Positions 13,218 through 25,053 of a stretch of 64,000 nt of DNA are shown here, one piece after another. The stretch is from positions 12,963,001 through 13,027,000 of the forward strand of contig OU015567.1 in assembly GCA_907165135.1 (NCBI GenBank). The letters are read 5' to 3'. This DNA is from Oikopleura dioica. Taxonomy: Eukaryota > Chordata > Appendicularia > Copelata > Oikopleuridae. Positions within the stretch are counted from its first letter, which is position 1. Each line of letters begins with the position of its first letter. Made by a program: the position numbers and the translations under genes. The notes under the pieces were generated by a model, which saw only the letters and a program-made list of their open reading frames with translations, ran no database searches and had not been told where the DNA came from.

Positions 13218-15276
13218 ATGCCCTTATTTGGTTTCCAAATGGGATTATTTTCACCCGCTTACAGTCCCGGAAAGGGAAGGAACAGACACTTTTCTCCAGC
13301 TGTCTCCGAAGCTCTGCTTGAATCATTAAGAGATGGGCAAGGGGTTTGAACTTATACCAGAGATTTTATAGAGACATTTTATAAATTTGATCTTTTTCAA
13401 CCCTTTTTCTCGGTACCCAAAGTCGCGCATTGACAAGCTAGGCGATCTTATTGAGAGTTCCGATAATGGTAAAAATTTGGCAGGAGCAAGAGAATAAAAG
13501 TTATTGACCTTGAATTTCTAGGATCGAAAATTCTCAGAAGAGATATCTCGCGCATGGTCCTTGATACCGGTGGCGATTATAGAGTCAGTCAAAAGGTTTG
13601 GAATAATGTAAGGGACTTTTCATAAGGAAAAATTGTAGCTATCGAAACATGGTCCTTCATATCTCGGAACATTGCGGGGAAAAGATCTGGAGATGGCAAA
13701 GCAGCTCTCCGAGCATACCAGGCTTGTGGACAAAAAAGGGAGAAATCAAGTCTCATTCAAAGATATGGAGGAACAATCTGCCATGTATATGAAGGATATC
13801 TTCACGACATTCGTTGATGCTCATTGGTACTATGTCCTGATAGCCTTTTTCGCTTCTTTCTTTGGTGAGTTCTGATAGTTATATAACCAGCCGGCTGCCG
13901 GCTTGGAAGACGTCTTTCTGGACATGCGTTTGAATAAATCAATTCATAATCATAATCTTCAAGGGCTTTGGCTATTATTTGGTCTGTTTTACTGGGCAAT
14001 CGCCTGGCACCACAATGATATCGAAGCTTATAACAATCCACAAAACTTCACCGATCATACGTAAGTCAACTCAATAACGAAATCAACGAACAAGTAACCC
14101 TCTTTTTAGCTCCTGTGTCGATCAAGTCTTTGATTTCACCACAGCCTTTCTCTTTGCGTTGGAAGGGCAGACAACAATTGGTTATGGCTTCAGGTCGACG
14201 ACCGAAGAGTGCCCAATTGCAATTATTCTTCAGTTCATTCAGTTCCTCACTGCTATCGCTTTGGATTCGCTTGTTGTTACGATTGTTTTTACTAAGGTAA
14301 GTTATGAACTAATAAAATTTTTGTAATATTCTGGTTTTAGCTCGCTCGACCAAAATACCGCGCAAAGACTGTCGAGTTCTCAACAAAAGCGGTCATTCTT
14401 GAACGCGACGGCCAATTATGCCTGATCGTAAGGGCGTGTAACCTCCGCAACTCGCTGCTTATAGATGTCAATGTATCCGGCAAGCTTCTGAAAACGCGCA
14501 GATCTCTTGATGGCGAGTGGCTGGCGCTGGAAGAGCGAAATGTGGAGTTCGCCAATTCGAATGTTTTATTTTTAACGCAGCCTGTTGATTATGTACATAT
14601 CATCAACGAGGAATCGCCACTGTATGAGTTGTCTCAAGAAGTTCTCAGTTCAGGAGAGCCGCTAGAATTGATCGTTATCATGGCCGGTGAGTCGAAATAA
14701 TCGATAACCATAACGTCAGTCCCTTTTTTATAACCCGGTCGATGAAATTGCGGTTTGACGCCGATTTGCAACCGTACTTATCGCTTGAGTTACCCCTCTC
14801 GTGGGTGATTCATCAGTAAATGTACGGTAAATCGAAGCTCAAAATTGCAAGTATCTAACAGCTCTTACCCCTCGGTCGTAGGATCTAACGTTTCATGACT
14901 GCAAACAATTTTCAAACTCGAAATTTCAGGAATCGTGGAAGGAACAGGAATGGCCTGCCAAGTTAGAACATCTTACGTCTGCTCCGAGATCCTCTGGGGA
15001 CACCGTTTCGAGCCGGCAATAACGAGGAATAAAAATATTAACAAATATCAAGTTGATTATGAAAAGTTCAACAGCATTATTGAGGTGAGTCTTCTTTGAT
15101 TTCAGAATTCTTGAATTTTTTTTTTGAAGATTTCTCCACCAATGTCGCCAAAGAGTGCGGAAGAGCGAGATAACGAAGAAGATGACGAAATCGTCGACGA
15201 GGAAAATGTAGTTATCAACGAGAGCGACGAGTCTCCAGTAGGTTACTTCCCGGACAATGTAAAAACTGTCTGCTGA
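13218..15276 (+). CDS. inward-rectifier potassium channel (Kir family)
   Basis: Exons 13423-13468, 13522-13607, 13639-13864, 13964-14060, 14110-14296, 14341-14686, 14930-15084 and 15130-15276 join in phase with GT-AG introns. The N-terminal domain has [18 protein letters not shown] and [10 protein letters not shown], as in Kir channels. M1 follows ([20 protein letters not shown]), then the pore exon with the K+ filter TTIGYGFR, M2, and the cytoplasmic immunoglobulin-like domain ([23 protein letters not shown]). The tail is acidic and ends VKTVC. It should conduct inward K+ current and set resting potential. The 5' end is tentative: exon 13218-13343 begins with an ATG and joins in frame through a weak donor (GTTTGA). 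Poly(A) signal AATAAA lies near 15489. Confidence 0.9.
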
Positions 15277-15564
15277 TTTGGATCAAACTCGATCATCGAT
15301 TAATTTATAATTCGTTCAAACAAAAAGTGCCCTTCCAAAAAACTGTACATTTGATCTTCTCTCAGAAACACAAAAATGCCAATCGCTACATACAATCCAA
15401 CTTTAAAAATGCCTACGAAATGCTTTACTTGATTCAGAGAAAAACCCTGACAAGTGATGCTTTACAAATAAGATGAAATATTGCCAAAATAAAATATCAA
15501 AAAAATGATGGAAATGAGTGATTTGTCTGTATTTATTTCCTAAGAGACTAGTACATTTCGAGGG
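15277..15564. other. convergent 3' intergenic region
   Basis: Short AT-rich spacer between the 3' ends of the Kir and alpha-2/delta genes. It contains the Kir poly(A) signal. Nothing else was seen. Confidence 0.5.
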
Positions 15565-18500
15565 TTAATTAAGGCAGTGAAGAAGAAGTAGGAAGAAAAG
15601 TGATAAATTGATTACTTGAAAGGCACAGCCCGAGCAACCTAATTGCTTGGCGAAACTGACGCTTTCGACTTTTTCGATATTATCGATCATCTCTGTACTC
15701 TGCAGATCTTCAGCTTGATCTTGCGCAAGTTCGCAAAATTGCTCCTCGCTCTCTGCCACTTCCTGGGCTTTCAGCGTCTGCGTAAAGTTACGTGGCTCGA
15801 TGCAATTATTTCGAACTCCATTATTTGGCCCTTCTACCGTTTCGTCGCCAGTATCGCAGCATTGAACCCAAAGCATGAGAAGATTCGTAGAAAAGATTGG
15901 GCGAAGCGCGAATTTTCGCTCGTAGCATTGATCGATGGGATCTCCTGGAAATTTTGATGGTCCCTAAAAAAAAGACGGTAGATTGATTATTGAACTGTTC
16001 GTATTACCGGACAAACAGTAGTATAATCACTGGAAGTATCAGATCGTCGGTTGAATTGATAGATCGTGTAGTCTACAATTCTTTCTACCAGATGAGTCAT
16101 AGTATGTTCTTTACCTTTGATGCAGCTTCTATCGATATGAAAATCCGAATTGATCTGATCCTCCAAATCCAATAAAATGGGACTGTTGGTTTGGTTCTGT
16201 CTGCTGGTACTTTGATAATTGCGAAACTCGAATTTTTGAAAGAGTTTTGGCGGGTCGGTGATCATCGTTTCGAACAAAGTAGGGTCCACTGTTCCCAAGT
16301 GCTTACCAACCTCATCGGTTGCCCTCGAGCTCAGGTATACGTAGCCAAAGTCATCAATAACAAAACACCTATAACCACCCGAGCACTGCTCGTTTGGCTT
16401 GTTCCAGTCGCCGCAAGGACTTCCGCCAACCGCATCGAATATTTGCCGATGATTGAGTTTTTCCTTTGAAATATTAAGTGAACAATCAAAGTTGAACAAA
16501 TGCTTACTCTTATCATTCCCAGAAGGTACTTATTCTTGACTTGAAAGCCAGTTATCATCATTGGAGCATATTCGTTTTCCTGGATCTTAGAATTCTCGCC
16601 AACATAATACGCCCTTGTCATAAGAAACGAATCACTGATTGGAGACATCGTGAAGATGTAAGTTTTCGAAGGATATCCAACTGTCTTCTGGTAATACAGA
16701 GGATATCCAGATTTGGAAAAGCGTCCATAATCATCCAGAGCCGTAATTGATTTTTGTTGTCCCTGAGGCGAGTTGTCTGAAATGCGCTTTCGATATATTC
16801 TTCTGTACTTCACTTACCGAGAAATCTGATCAAGCCACTTCTGGTCAAGCAAAAGCCAAAGTCAATCATAAGTCTTGCGTTGTCATTTTGATCCCTGAAC
16901 ACATCAGACCAAATATTGATCAAGCTGGACGTGATCTTGACATCATACAGAAGTGCGTCGATCATATTTTCTTCGCACTCGAATCGCGGGTTTCTCCAAG
17001 ATCAATAGAGTGAGCATTTACTTATTCAAGAATTCAAGGTACCTTTCAGTCAAGTACTCAGTCAGAGCTTCTTTCTGAGTGAAATCGCGACAATCGTCAC
17101 GTCTCGTAGCCGTCTTCTTTCGAGAACAGTATCTTAAGGGACGCGGGCGAGCAGCGCGGAGCCGAACTTCACGCGCTCGCTATTATTCTTGAAAATGAGA
17201 TTTTTCAAAATTTCTTTTTGCAAATATCATCTACAACTCTTCAGCTTTCTATTCCAGTTCTCAGTTTGTCTCTAGCATTATTTACTGACGAGCTAGCGAG
17301 AAAAAGAGACGCGCAACTTCAAAAGGCATCAAGTCCTTCAATCTTCATTATTATTTCATGAAATTAGCACCATTGAAAAGCCCATGAAATTCTGAGCAGA
17401 TCATACGTATAGCGCTAAGCTGAAAATGTACTAATTGCGCAGAAAGCGCTGATAAACCTAGGAACTTAGCGCGCTCCGCACGGCAGGGCGCTCCGATTTA
17501 ACTATTTTTGGCTCCTTGGACATGATTCCTGCTGGGCGCGCGCTAGGTTACCTTGTTTATCTGATCATTATCGCTAATTAGTACATTTTCAGCTTAGCGC
17601 TATACGTATGATCTGCTCAGAATTTCATGGGCTTTTCAATGGTGCTAATTTCATGAAATAATAATGAAGATTGAAGGACTTGATGCCTTTTGAAGTTGCG
17701 CGTCTCTTTTTCTCGCTAGCTCGTCAGTAAATAATGCTAGAGACAAACTGAGAACTGGAATAGAAAGCTGAAGAGTTGTAGATGATATTTGCAAAAAGAA
17801 ATTTTGAAAAATCTCATTCTCAAGAATAATGGCGAGCGCGTGAAGTTCAGCTCCGCGCTGCTCGCCCGTGTCCCTTAATCAATAAATCAGCAAAAGAAAC
17901 CAAACTACTTGATCACCTCCATTGGTTTGGCAAAGAGATCTGATTGGCATTTCTTAGTTCCCTTAGAAGCTCACAGAGATAGTCCTGCCTTGGCGTACGT
18001 GTTCGATAATTCGAGTTGCATGTGTTCCCTCCAACAAAACTTGTTTTATCAGATCTAAACTTTCGCGACAAGCCAATATTCGTGTTCGCATGTTCGCTCG
18101 GAATCGCCTGGCCGACGATGAAACCACCGCTGATCTTTTGAAATTGAAATGTCGTCTGAGAAAAGAGGAATCTTTGGCAATGATCGTAGTAGCACTCTGG
18201 GTCCCTAAGATAATTATTTCTCCTTAACTTTAATCTTGAAGAAAATCACACCTTCTATCGCATGTTGGGTTTCCAACGCAATCAAGAGGCATTTTTACTG
18301 GAACATTTTTGAACTCAAGATAATTTTTTCTGCTCATTTTGTGTAGTATCAGTCGAAAATCCTGAACCCAGTTTGGATCCGAAATGTACTCGAGCTGGTG
18401 GAGAGACATGCTTCGATAGGATCGCCGAACGGTCATCTCATCGATGGTATCTTGAAGGTAGGGATGAATTATTACGAAGCCGCTTTTGTTGAGAAGAAAC

Positions 18501-20804
18501 TGCCGAGAATTCGGGGCCATGTTCATCGCCTTGAAATGCCTTGAAATTTTCCACAGCGGTAAATCGACTCCGGCCACTCCAAAGAGCCGTGTTATATCTG
18601 GCTTTTCCACGTCAGTTCTGTAAATTCCAACTGTGCTGGACAGTATCATATCCTGAACATCTACCCCTCCTATTGACGTTTTAGAGTAGACTTCGCTCCA
18701 TTTTGGGGCTAAGTGTCGGATTTTGATCAGTTTTAAAAAAATGGCTTTGAACAAGATCAAATCCATTGCTTGATAATAGGAGTTTTTGGCATTGGCAAGC
18801 TGTCTATTCATCACGTGGTAAAACTTCATGACATTTTCTTTCACATCAGCAGGAGAAGCGACATGCGAGAAGTAACCGCAATGAGTACAAGCTTTCTTAG
18901 GTTAGTTACAGTTTTTCCGCCTTATTTTTCGAGCACCGAAGACACTCAAGTCTTGATTATTCACTGGACTCATTAAACAAACCCGTTCCTATTTTTTTCA
19001 GGCGAGATGCATATTTGATGTCTTTCCCGATTAGATAAGTGAATATTCTTATATTATGCATTTCCACTTCCATCATTCCGATCGACTTTTTTACTTCATT
19101 GAAGCGAGCGAGATCCTGCGACAAAACCCCATCCGTTACGAAGAGCATGGCGCGCGATGTGCTCACTGGCCGGTTCGAGTTCTTGAGCACTCGGTAGCCA
19201 GTTTCAAGGGCAGACGTAAAATTTGCTACTCCCGTCGTTTCCACTTTCTGCAATCGAACGGCGAATTCAGCTTTGACTTTGTCCGTTGCACGGAAGAGTT
19301 TGTTCTCGTAGCACGGATGTACGAATCGCGTTTGATCATTGTAGCTGATGATTGTGAAGTAATCCTTTGAAGTCAAGCTCTCGATGATATTTCGTATCGT
19401 TAGCGTCGCTAGAATTTGACGATAACCTCATTTAAAGGTTGATAGCTATGATCTAATTAGACTAAGAAGCGGGTTTATACAAATTGCAATTAACTCCAGG
19501 TCGTTAATTAAATCGAAAGCGATTGGAATCGATTTGTCCTAGCTCCCCGAACTGACTATAAACCTTTTTCCTTTCATTGAGCCCGACGCATCGAGGGCAA
19601 TGACGACCTCTTTGGGGTAATTGATCGTCCCAATGTACCAATGTTCGAAACGCGCGTCGTAGTCGATAGGTCTGTCAAACTCGTCCTTCCTCTTCCACTG
19701 CGGAGTTGGGTAAAATCTAGTGAAGCCAGAAGACGAGGCGAAATATTGCCAGCTTGAGACGCGGCCTTTGCGGATGTTTTGATAGAAGTTTTGGTCGAGT
19801 TCCTTTCTTTGTTTCATCGATGAACATGGGAGATTAAAGTAAGAAATGAAGAATCCTGCGATTGATTTTTAGTGAAACATTCCTTAGTGTACGTCGCTCC
19901 CCTGACAACTTCGGTTGATAAAGAATAGACATTGAAAGGTACGTGGACTGCTGACTGGTCAAACGAAACATCTGTTTTTCGGGGTGCCTCGATTGTTTCT
20001 AGCGTTTTCTCACGATCTGCGGACAACGCAAGCTGTTAAATAAATCAGCGCCCGGTTCCTATCTCCCCATTCGCAAAGCATTTGTCCTGCTGCATATTCG
20101 AAATCGTCATGTTGCGCAGCGAGCTGTACTTATCATCTTCATCTTAAATTTTCATCCATTTACTTGGATTTCAAATGCATTATGAATGCATTTAAGAAAT
20201 GAATATGAATCCTAAGGAAATAAGAGATAGGCAATTTTAAATATTTTCTCGCTCAAGAGAAGATGAAATAATTTATTGGGGCCTATTTTAGATAATGAAA
20301 AATTACCTATAAAAAGATAAGGGTGCAATATTAACCTGTATTAACATAGCCGGCATTGTAATAAGTTTCATTTTCCCAAGCCGCGCCCTTGCTTGATTTC
20401 TCTGAAGACCAGTTGAACTTGCCAATACTTCTCTTCAGTGCTTCTTTGATCTCTTTTACGGCGGCTTCTGTGTTGGCTATTTCTCTGTCTACGTTCTTTG
20501 CAAGATCATCAAGCTGCTTTGTGAAGTTTGTGCGAAATGATGTGATTTCTGAGGACTCGGATGATATTGGATTGCGGATGTCTGGCCGCCATTTTGAGAT
20601 TTGATTGTTCATGTGCATTTCGACATTGTTGGATCTTTTACCAAATCCTTGCTGAACAAAAGTGTTCGCAGAAGACAGTTCTAATTTTGTACTAACCTCA
20701 ATTTTTCTTGTTAAATCTTCGCTCACAAATCCAACACTTTTATAAAGATCGATCGCCTCTGTCGCCTGTAAAACTGTAAAAATTCGAATGGGAAAGAACT
20801 TCAT
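15565..20804 (-). CDS. CACNA2D: voltage-gated calcium channel alpha-2/delta subunit
   Basis: An extracellular auxiliary subunit of voltage-gated Ca2+ channels that promotes their surface delivery. ATG at 20804 opens a signal peptide (MKFFPIRIFTVLQA). It is followed by the N-terminal helical part, SAVHVPFNVYSLS, a segment matching R-Y-Y-P in the family (TRFYPTPQW), and a VWA domain with a perfect MIDAS motif (DASGSM at about 19590). Next come the Cache region (about 18230-18840), a Cys-containing VGCC_alpha2 segment, and RCFVIDDFGYVYLS with GTVDPTLFE (about 16330-16400), which matches the family closely. The C-terminus at 15565 is hydrophobic with small residues before it (GCSGC...LFFLLLLHCLN), as expected for a GPI-anchor signal. 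About a dozen exons; the intron between about 17080 and 17927 contains a foldback element. Exact boundaries there are not settled. Confidence 0.88.
17134..17878. mobile_element. foldback (long inverted-repeat) element 1
   Basis: Two 303-nt arms, 17134-17436 and 17576-17878, are inverted copies separated by a 139-nt loop. I found four mismatches, all transitions and all in the outer 80 nt; the inner parts look identical. The ends read TTAAGGGAC and GTCCCTTAA, so TTAA may be a target-site duplication. There is no coding capacity, so this is a non-autonomous MITE/foldback type element. It sits in an intron of the alpha-2/delta gene. The near identity of the arms suggests recent insertion or ongoing arm conversion. 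Confidence 0.9.
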
Positions 20805-21121
20805 TGTCTGTCTCTGTATATTTATTTTCGTGTGGTTTCTGGTCAAGTTTTTATTATTCCTTGTCGAAAGTCGGAGACTCAGAAATTGATGCGCAAGCCG
20901 CGCATGTGGCGCCACCAGCTGACTTTAGCTCGCTATCAATTTTTCAAATTGGAAATCCCTAATAAATCATTTGCGGGAATATCTGCTGGTTTAGGTGGAC
21001 CATTCTATTGTGGTAGCAAGTTTTTCTGATATTATTTTTTATCCTGAATTTGAATATTTTGACTCATCACCAATAATGACTTCCGCTCCAAATCAAAATC
21101 AATTTTCAATAATTCTTCGAA
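20805..21121. promoter_or_regulatory. divergent promoter region
   Basis: Only 317 nt separate the start codons of the alpha-2/delta gene (minus) and the oxygenase gene (plus). Both promoters must lie here or within the genes. I see no clear TATA box; no specific site is claimed. Confidence 0.4.
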
Positions 21122-22430
21122 ATGTCAGAGAACGTTCCCTCGATAAGCATCCAAAACCTCCGTCATTCTGCAGAAGAGCGGCAAAAGCTCTTCAAGGGTT
21201 TGACAAAAGTCGGCTTCCTGTACATTTGCGACCACGGTGTCCCAAAATCAATTACCGACCGAGTCAAGAGACTATCGCCGGACGTTTTTCTTGCTGACAA
21301 ATGGGAAAGACAAGAGCTCGCACAATGGAGAGAGGGAAAACTTTCGTACGGAGATATTTACAACGAAAAAGACCAACGCGTGGTGAATGAAAGATCCGAT
21401 GTCAAATTGGACAAGAAGGAAATCGATGAAGCGTTTTTCGATTATATTTCAGAAATGTACAGAGTTGGTATGTTTCGAGTTTTGGCAAAGTTAATTCATT
21501 ATTAGGGGAAATCCTTGTTTACTGGGTCGAAAAAGTCTTGGGACTTAAAAATGGCGCTCTTTCAGAAGCGTATGGAAAAGACCCCATTCTTGTTCAGGAG
21601 AGGATACTGAAAATAGCGATGTTCATTCTAGTGCTAAAGGTATCCTCATAAAAGCATATTAACTACTATCATACTAAGCCTAATGAACGATGGGCTTTTG
21701 TGGAACATGTTGATAGAAACTGGTTGATAAATGTTTTATTTCGCCGTGACTCTTCGTTGATTTCAACCAGAAAAAAGTAGTATTTTGACCTTCCTCATGC
21801 AAAGTGAAGTCGGCGGCTTGGAGATGGATTTCAATGGTAGATGGGAGGAAGTTCCATTTAGAGAGAACACCTTTACCGTCAATCTGGGGAATATACTTGA
21901 GCATGCGACTTATGGTGTCGTCAAAGGTGAACAATAATGCATCGAATAGAGTAGATTGGAGTAAATTCAGCGACCTGGCATCGAGTAAGAATGCCCGCAA
22001 ATCAAAAGCGACATCAGTGGCCGACTTTCTTCACGTTGAGCCCGAAGTCAACTTTGTTTCAAATTCAAGACTTTGCGTGGAACAAGGACAACTACCAGCG
22101 TCGTCTGATTGAGGCTCGTAAACAAACTAAACTGAGCTAAAATGAATTATTAATAGGAACGTGCTCGTATTATCGGCAACGATAATCGCCACCAAGCAGA
22201 AGTTCTTACACCGGATACAAATATTCTTGAGTGGCTAAAAGAACACTCAAAAGAATTCGAGGTAAAATTCTCCGATTGCACTGACTGTTATAATTTAAAA
22301 GGCGCGAAAAGATTTCCCGAAAGTGGATTCACAAATTTTGGAGATGGTTTCGCGGAAACAAGGGGATGAAATTGGATATGATGTGGCGGAAAACGAGTTT
22401 AGATATCAAAACTACGAGTCAAAAAAGTGA
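21122..22430 (+). CDS. 2-oxoglutarate/Fe(II) oxygenase (isopenicillin N synthase-like)
   Basis: ATG at 21122. The N-terminal part has the family start SISIQNLRHS and VGFLYICDHGVP. Exons then give GEILVYWVEKVLGLKN, the iron-binding H-x-D (VEHVDRN), SEVGGLEMDFNGRWEEVP, FTVNLGNILEHAT, and the distal iron ligand in W-H-R-V. The usual R-x-S that holds 2-oxoglutarate reads R-H-Q here. The product is a soluble oxidoreductase of unknown substrate, about 380 residues. Introns are 30-60 nt; the one near 22110-22156 would use a GC donor (GAG then GCTCGTAAAC) to keep frame. The gene ends at TGA 22428-22430, with an AATAAA-like signal at about 22464. Confidence 0.8.
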
Positions 22431-22809
22431 TTATTTTTGCAGTTTTTTGTACAGCAGATGTAAAATAAATTTCAACAGTGAGAATCACGGTATTCGCTTA
22501 TCTTTCAAAAACCTAAAAACAAAACCAAAATGAGGCTAACTTGATACGCTTGTTACGACGATAGACTGACAGTCGGTATTTCTAGCGACACGAAAAAAAA
22601 TCTGATTTGGCCTCGGGTATACCGTATACGTTGAAGTTCATGTCTGGAACGGGTTTTTAAATTCGAAATTTATTTCGGGACGTTGAAGTTGAGCACTCTG
22701 AAGTTGACAGCTCTTGTACGCTGCACGCGGTTAAACTTACACCACCAAGAATGCTTGGTGCCCAGCATTATATAAAGACTATTAACGAGCTGATTTTCAA
22801 AGAGAAACT
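22431..22809. other. intergenic region upstream of the lectin gene
   Basis: No gene seen. The last 40 nt before the lectin start contain TATATAAAG, a plausible TATA box about 40 nt from the ATG. Confidence 0.45.
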
Positions 22810-23866
22810 ATGAAAGTCTTTACCAGTTTGATTTTAGGCTCCTTTTTCGACCGGGCCCAATCCACAACCACTTTTACCCCCGTCCAAGGAATTGCTAAAA
22901 CTGCATTCGAAGGAGAGATTCGATGCAGAAAACTTGGAGGTCATCTTGCTTTCTTCCGAAATGCAGCTGAGTTCGAGGATTTCAACGAAGCAACAGGCCA
23001 CGGCGGTAGCAATCACTGGATCGGTGTCCAGCAAATTGGATCCTCATCAACCTTTAAGAACGTTGACGGAACAACACCATGGCTGAATTGGAACAACGGC
23101 GAGCCAAATAACTCAGAGGAACGATGTGTTGAGCTATACGTTCAGCCGGGTGATGAACCTGCTGTTATGAACGATAAATCATGCTCCGCCAGCAGATTGT
23201 ATAGTTGCCGAATCGACGATCCCCCAACTTGCGCAGACATCGAGCCTAACTGTAACGCGTCAAATTGCGCGACGGGCGGTTTCGAACAAATGTTTTGCCC
23301 AAAGACATTTGGGCTCTGCGACACTTGGACGCCTCAAACCATCGGTGATTTAACCTTTTTGGATAATTGGACTTCTGAAACCTGTGTTGACAAAAGCCCG
23401 GCTTGCGAAGGGTGGGCAAGTCGAAACCAATGCATGGTTAATCCAGTGTACATGCTGAAAAAACTGCCCTGTCAGTTGCAAGCAATGTGAGCCAACCTGC
23501 GCTGGATTTTTGGAACTACCTGATGACATAACCATGTCCTTCTCGAAAGCCAAACGAACTTGTGCTGTAATGGGAGGATCACTCGCATACTTCGACTCTG
23601 AAGAAGAGTACAATGTGTTCAGAGCTGGTAGAAGCGCTGAGCGTAATGATTGGATCGGCATCAAAAGGAATTCAAGACTTTTCAAGACAGTTGCGAAGAC
23701 TATTCCCAGCTGGACAAACTGGAAAGACGGCGAGCCTAGCATGGATGACACGACTAAAGCTTGTGTCAAGGCAGGATACACGGGTCGTTGGAACGATGAA
23801 GACTGCAACACCAAGTTCCAAGTCACGTGCAGATTCGAGGATTCTAGCTACTGCGAACTCTATTAA
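22810..23866 (+). CDS. secreted C-type lectin: CTLD, ShKT-type motif, CTLD (frame broken once)
   Basis: A signal peptide (MKVFTSLILGSF) is followed by a first C-type lectin domain with HWIGVQQ, WLNWNNGEPNN and CVELYV; the EPN triplet is the classic Ca2+/sugar-binding motif. A Cys-rich linker leads to a ShKT-type six-Cys module (CVDKSPACEGWASRNQC). A second CTLD follows (DWIGIKR, WTNWKDGEPS, WNDEDC). Frame 1 stops at TGA 23488-23490, inside the ShKT module, but the next frame is already open and carries the expected last cysteines and the whole second CTLD to TAA 23864-23866. The shift falls at the run of six A at 23459-23464, so the locus is either mis-sequenced by one base or really frameshifted. 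AATAAA lies near 23932. Confidence 0.85.
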
Positions 23867-24164
23867 GAATCCCTCATTTGAGCTCTAGCAAGAGGAAAAC
23901 TTGCTGCTTTCGATGAAATAAGATATTCTCAATAAACTGTTATCTTTGATAAAAAATGATTTCTTTTATTGCATTTGAACAGAGTAAAGAAGATTCGTTC
24001 GACTATAGGTAAGCACAAAGAGTAGGCGTCAGATACAGTATGTTGTTTTGCATTTTTTTCTTTCGAAATGATCAGGAATTCGGTCTCATGGCTTTGAAGA
24101 GATTCTGGAAGAGAAGAGGTCTTCTATGTCTTCACTGTTGAAGTCCATGTAGTTTTGTTTTTCC
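23867..24164. other. convergent 3' spacer
   Basis: Holds the poly(A) signal of the lectin gene near 23932 and the 3' end of the minus-strand neighbour. Nothing else was seen. Confidence 0.5.
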
Positions 24165-25053
24165 TTAGCAGCTATGGAACTTTACACAAGAGCAGCCGTG
24201 AGTGATAACATCCTCGATTTCTACGATTTGATGATTTTGCGTAATAAGGCGGATTGAACTTGTTGATGTGGCAGCGCATCCGACATTTTTCGAGATGCTG
24301 GTTTCATGAATCGAGTCATAGCTAAAAATGGAAATGAGAAAAGAACGATTCTTCCCAGACAAAATAGAAGCATCTGGCGACGGATGTTTATAGATAGATA
24401 TAAATGAGCATATTTTTACATAAGAAGTAGTCATATTTTTTGAAGGCTGAACTTACAGATGATTTTTGCCTCTGATCAGGGATCCAGGGCAGAATCCTCC
24501 ACACATTCCAAGGTTGAGGTACCACTTTCCTCTTATTTCTAGCACGGATGGGTGATTTTCTTTCCCAACCAAGCGGGCTTTTGTATACGATTCCATATGC
24601 TGAATATAAAAATTGAGAATTACTCAATTTGATGCTGGAATAATAACGAGAAGTTCAGGATGAAATCCGGTTAGCGCACGTGTCTCATTAATCAGTTTGT
24701 ATATAGTGTACTTTCTTACCTCGATGGAAAGATAAAGATCGTGAAGAGAACATTTCGTATTTTCGCAAAAATCTTGACGATGATAGAATATTTGTTTGGT
24801 GTTTCGGGCGGATCTTGCCAAAGAAAGCGGACTGATGCTTTCTGAGCTAGAAAAAAATTAATCTTCTTGCATTTTCTTTTTATATTTACCTGAAACAATG
24901 AGGTGGCACAACAAATTTATCCTGTTGACTTGGCAAACTGACTGGAGACTGATGGGCACACTCGATTATCTCCGATAGTTTTTTGACGAGTAGATCTGGC
25001 GTAGTTGCTGCAACGAGTTTTAAAAGAAGAACTGCCTTGACAATATTTGACAT
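24165..25053 (-). CDS. small secreted cystine-knot-like protein
   Basis: Exons 25053-24890, 24846-24720, 24599-24457 and 24321-24165 join in phase (GT-AG introns) to give 196 residues. An N-terminal signal peptide (MSNIVKAVLLLKLVAATT) is followed by CAHQ, CF, DFCENTKC, then WYLNLGMCGGFCPGS, VGCAAT and a C-terminal CSCVKFHSC. The C-x-G-x-C core, a later single Cys, and a closing C-x-C ... C is the layout of cystine-knot growth factors and glycoprotein-hormone or CTCK proteins. I cannot assign it to one subfamily; a few cysteines of a full glycoprotein-hormone pattern are missing. It is likely a secreted signal or antagonist. Confidence 0.65.
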
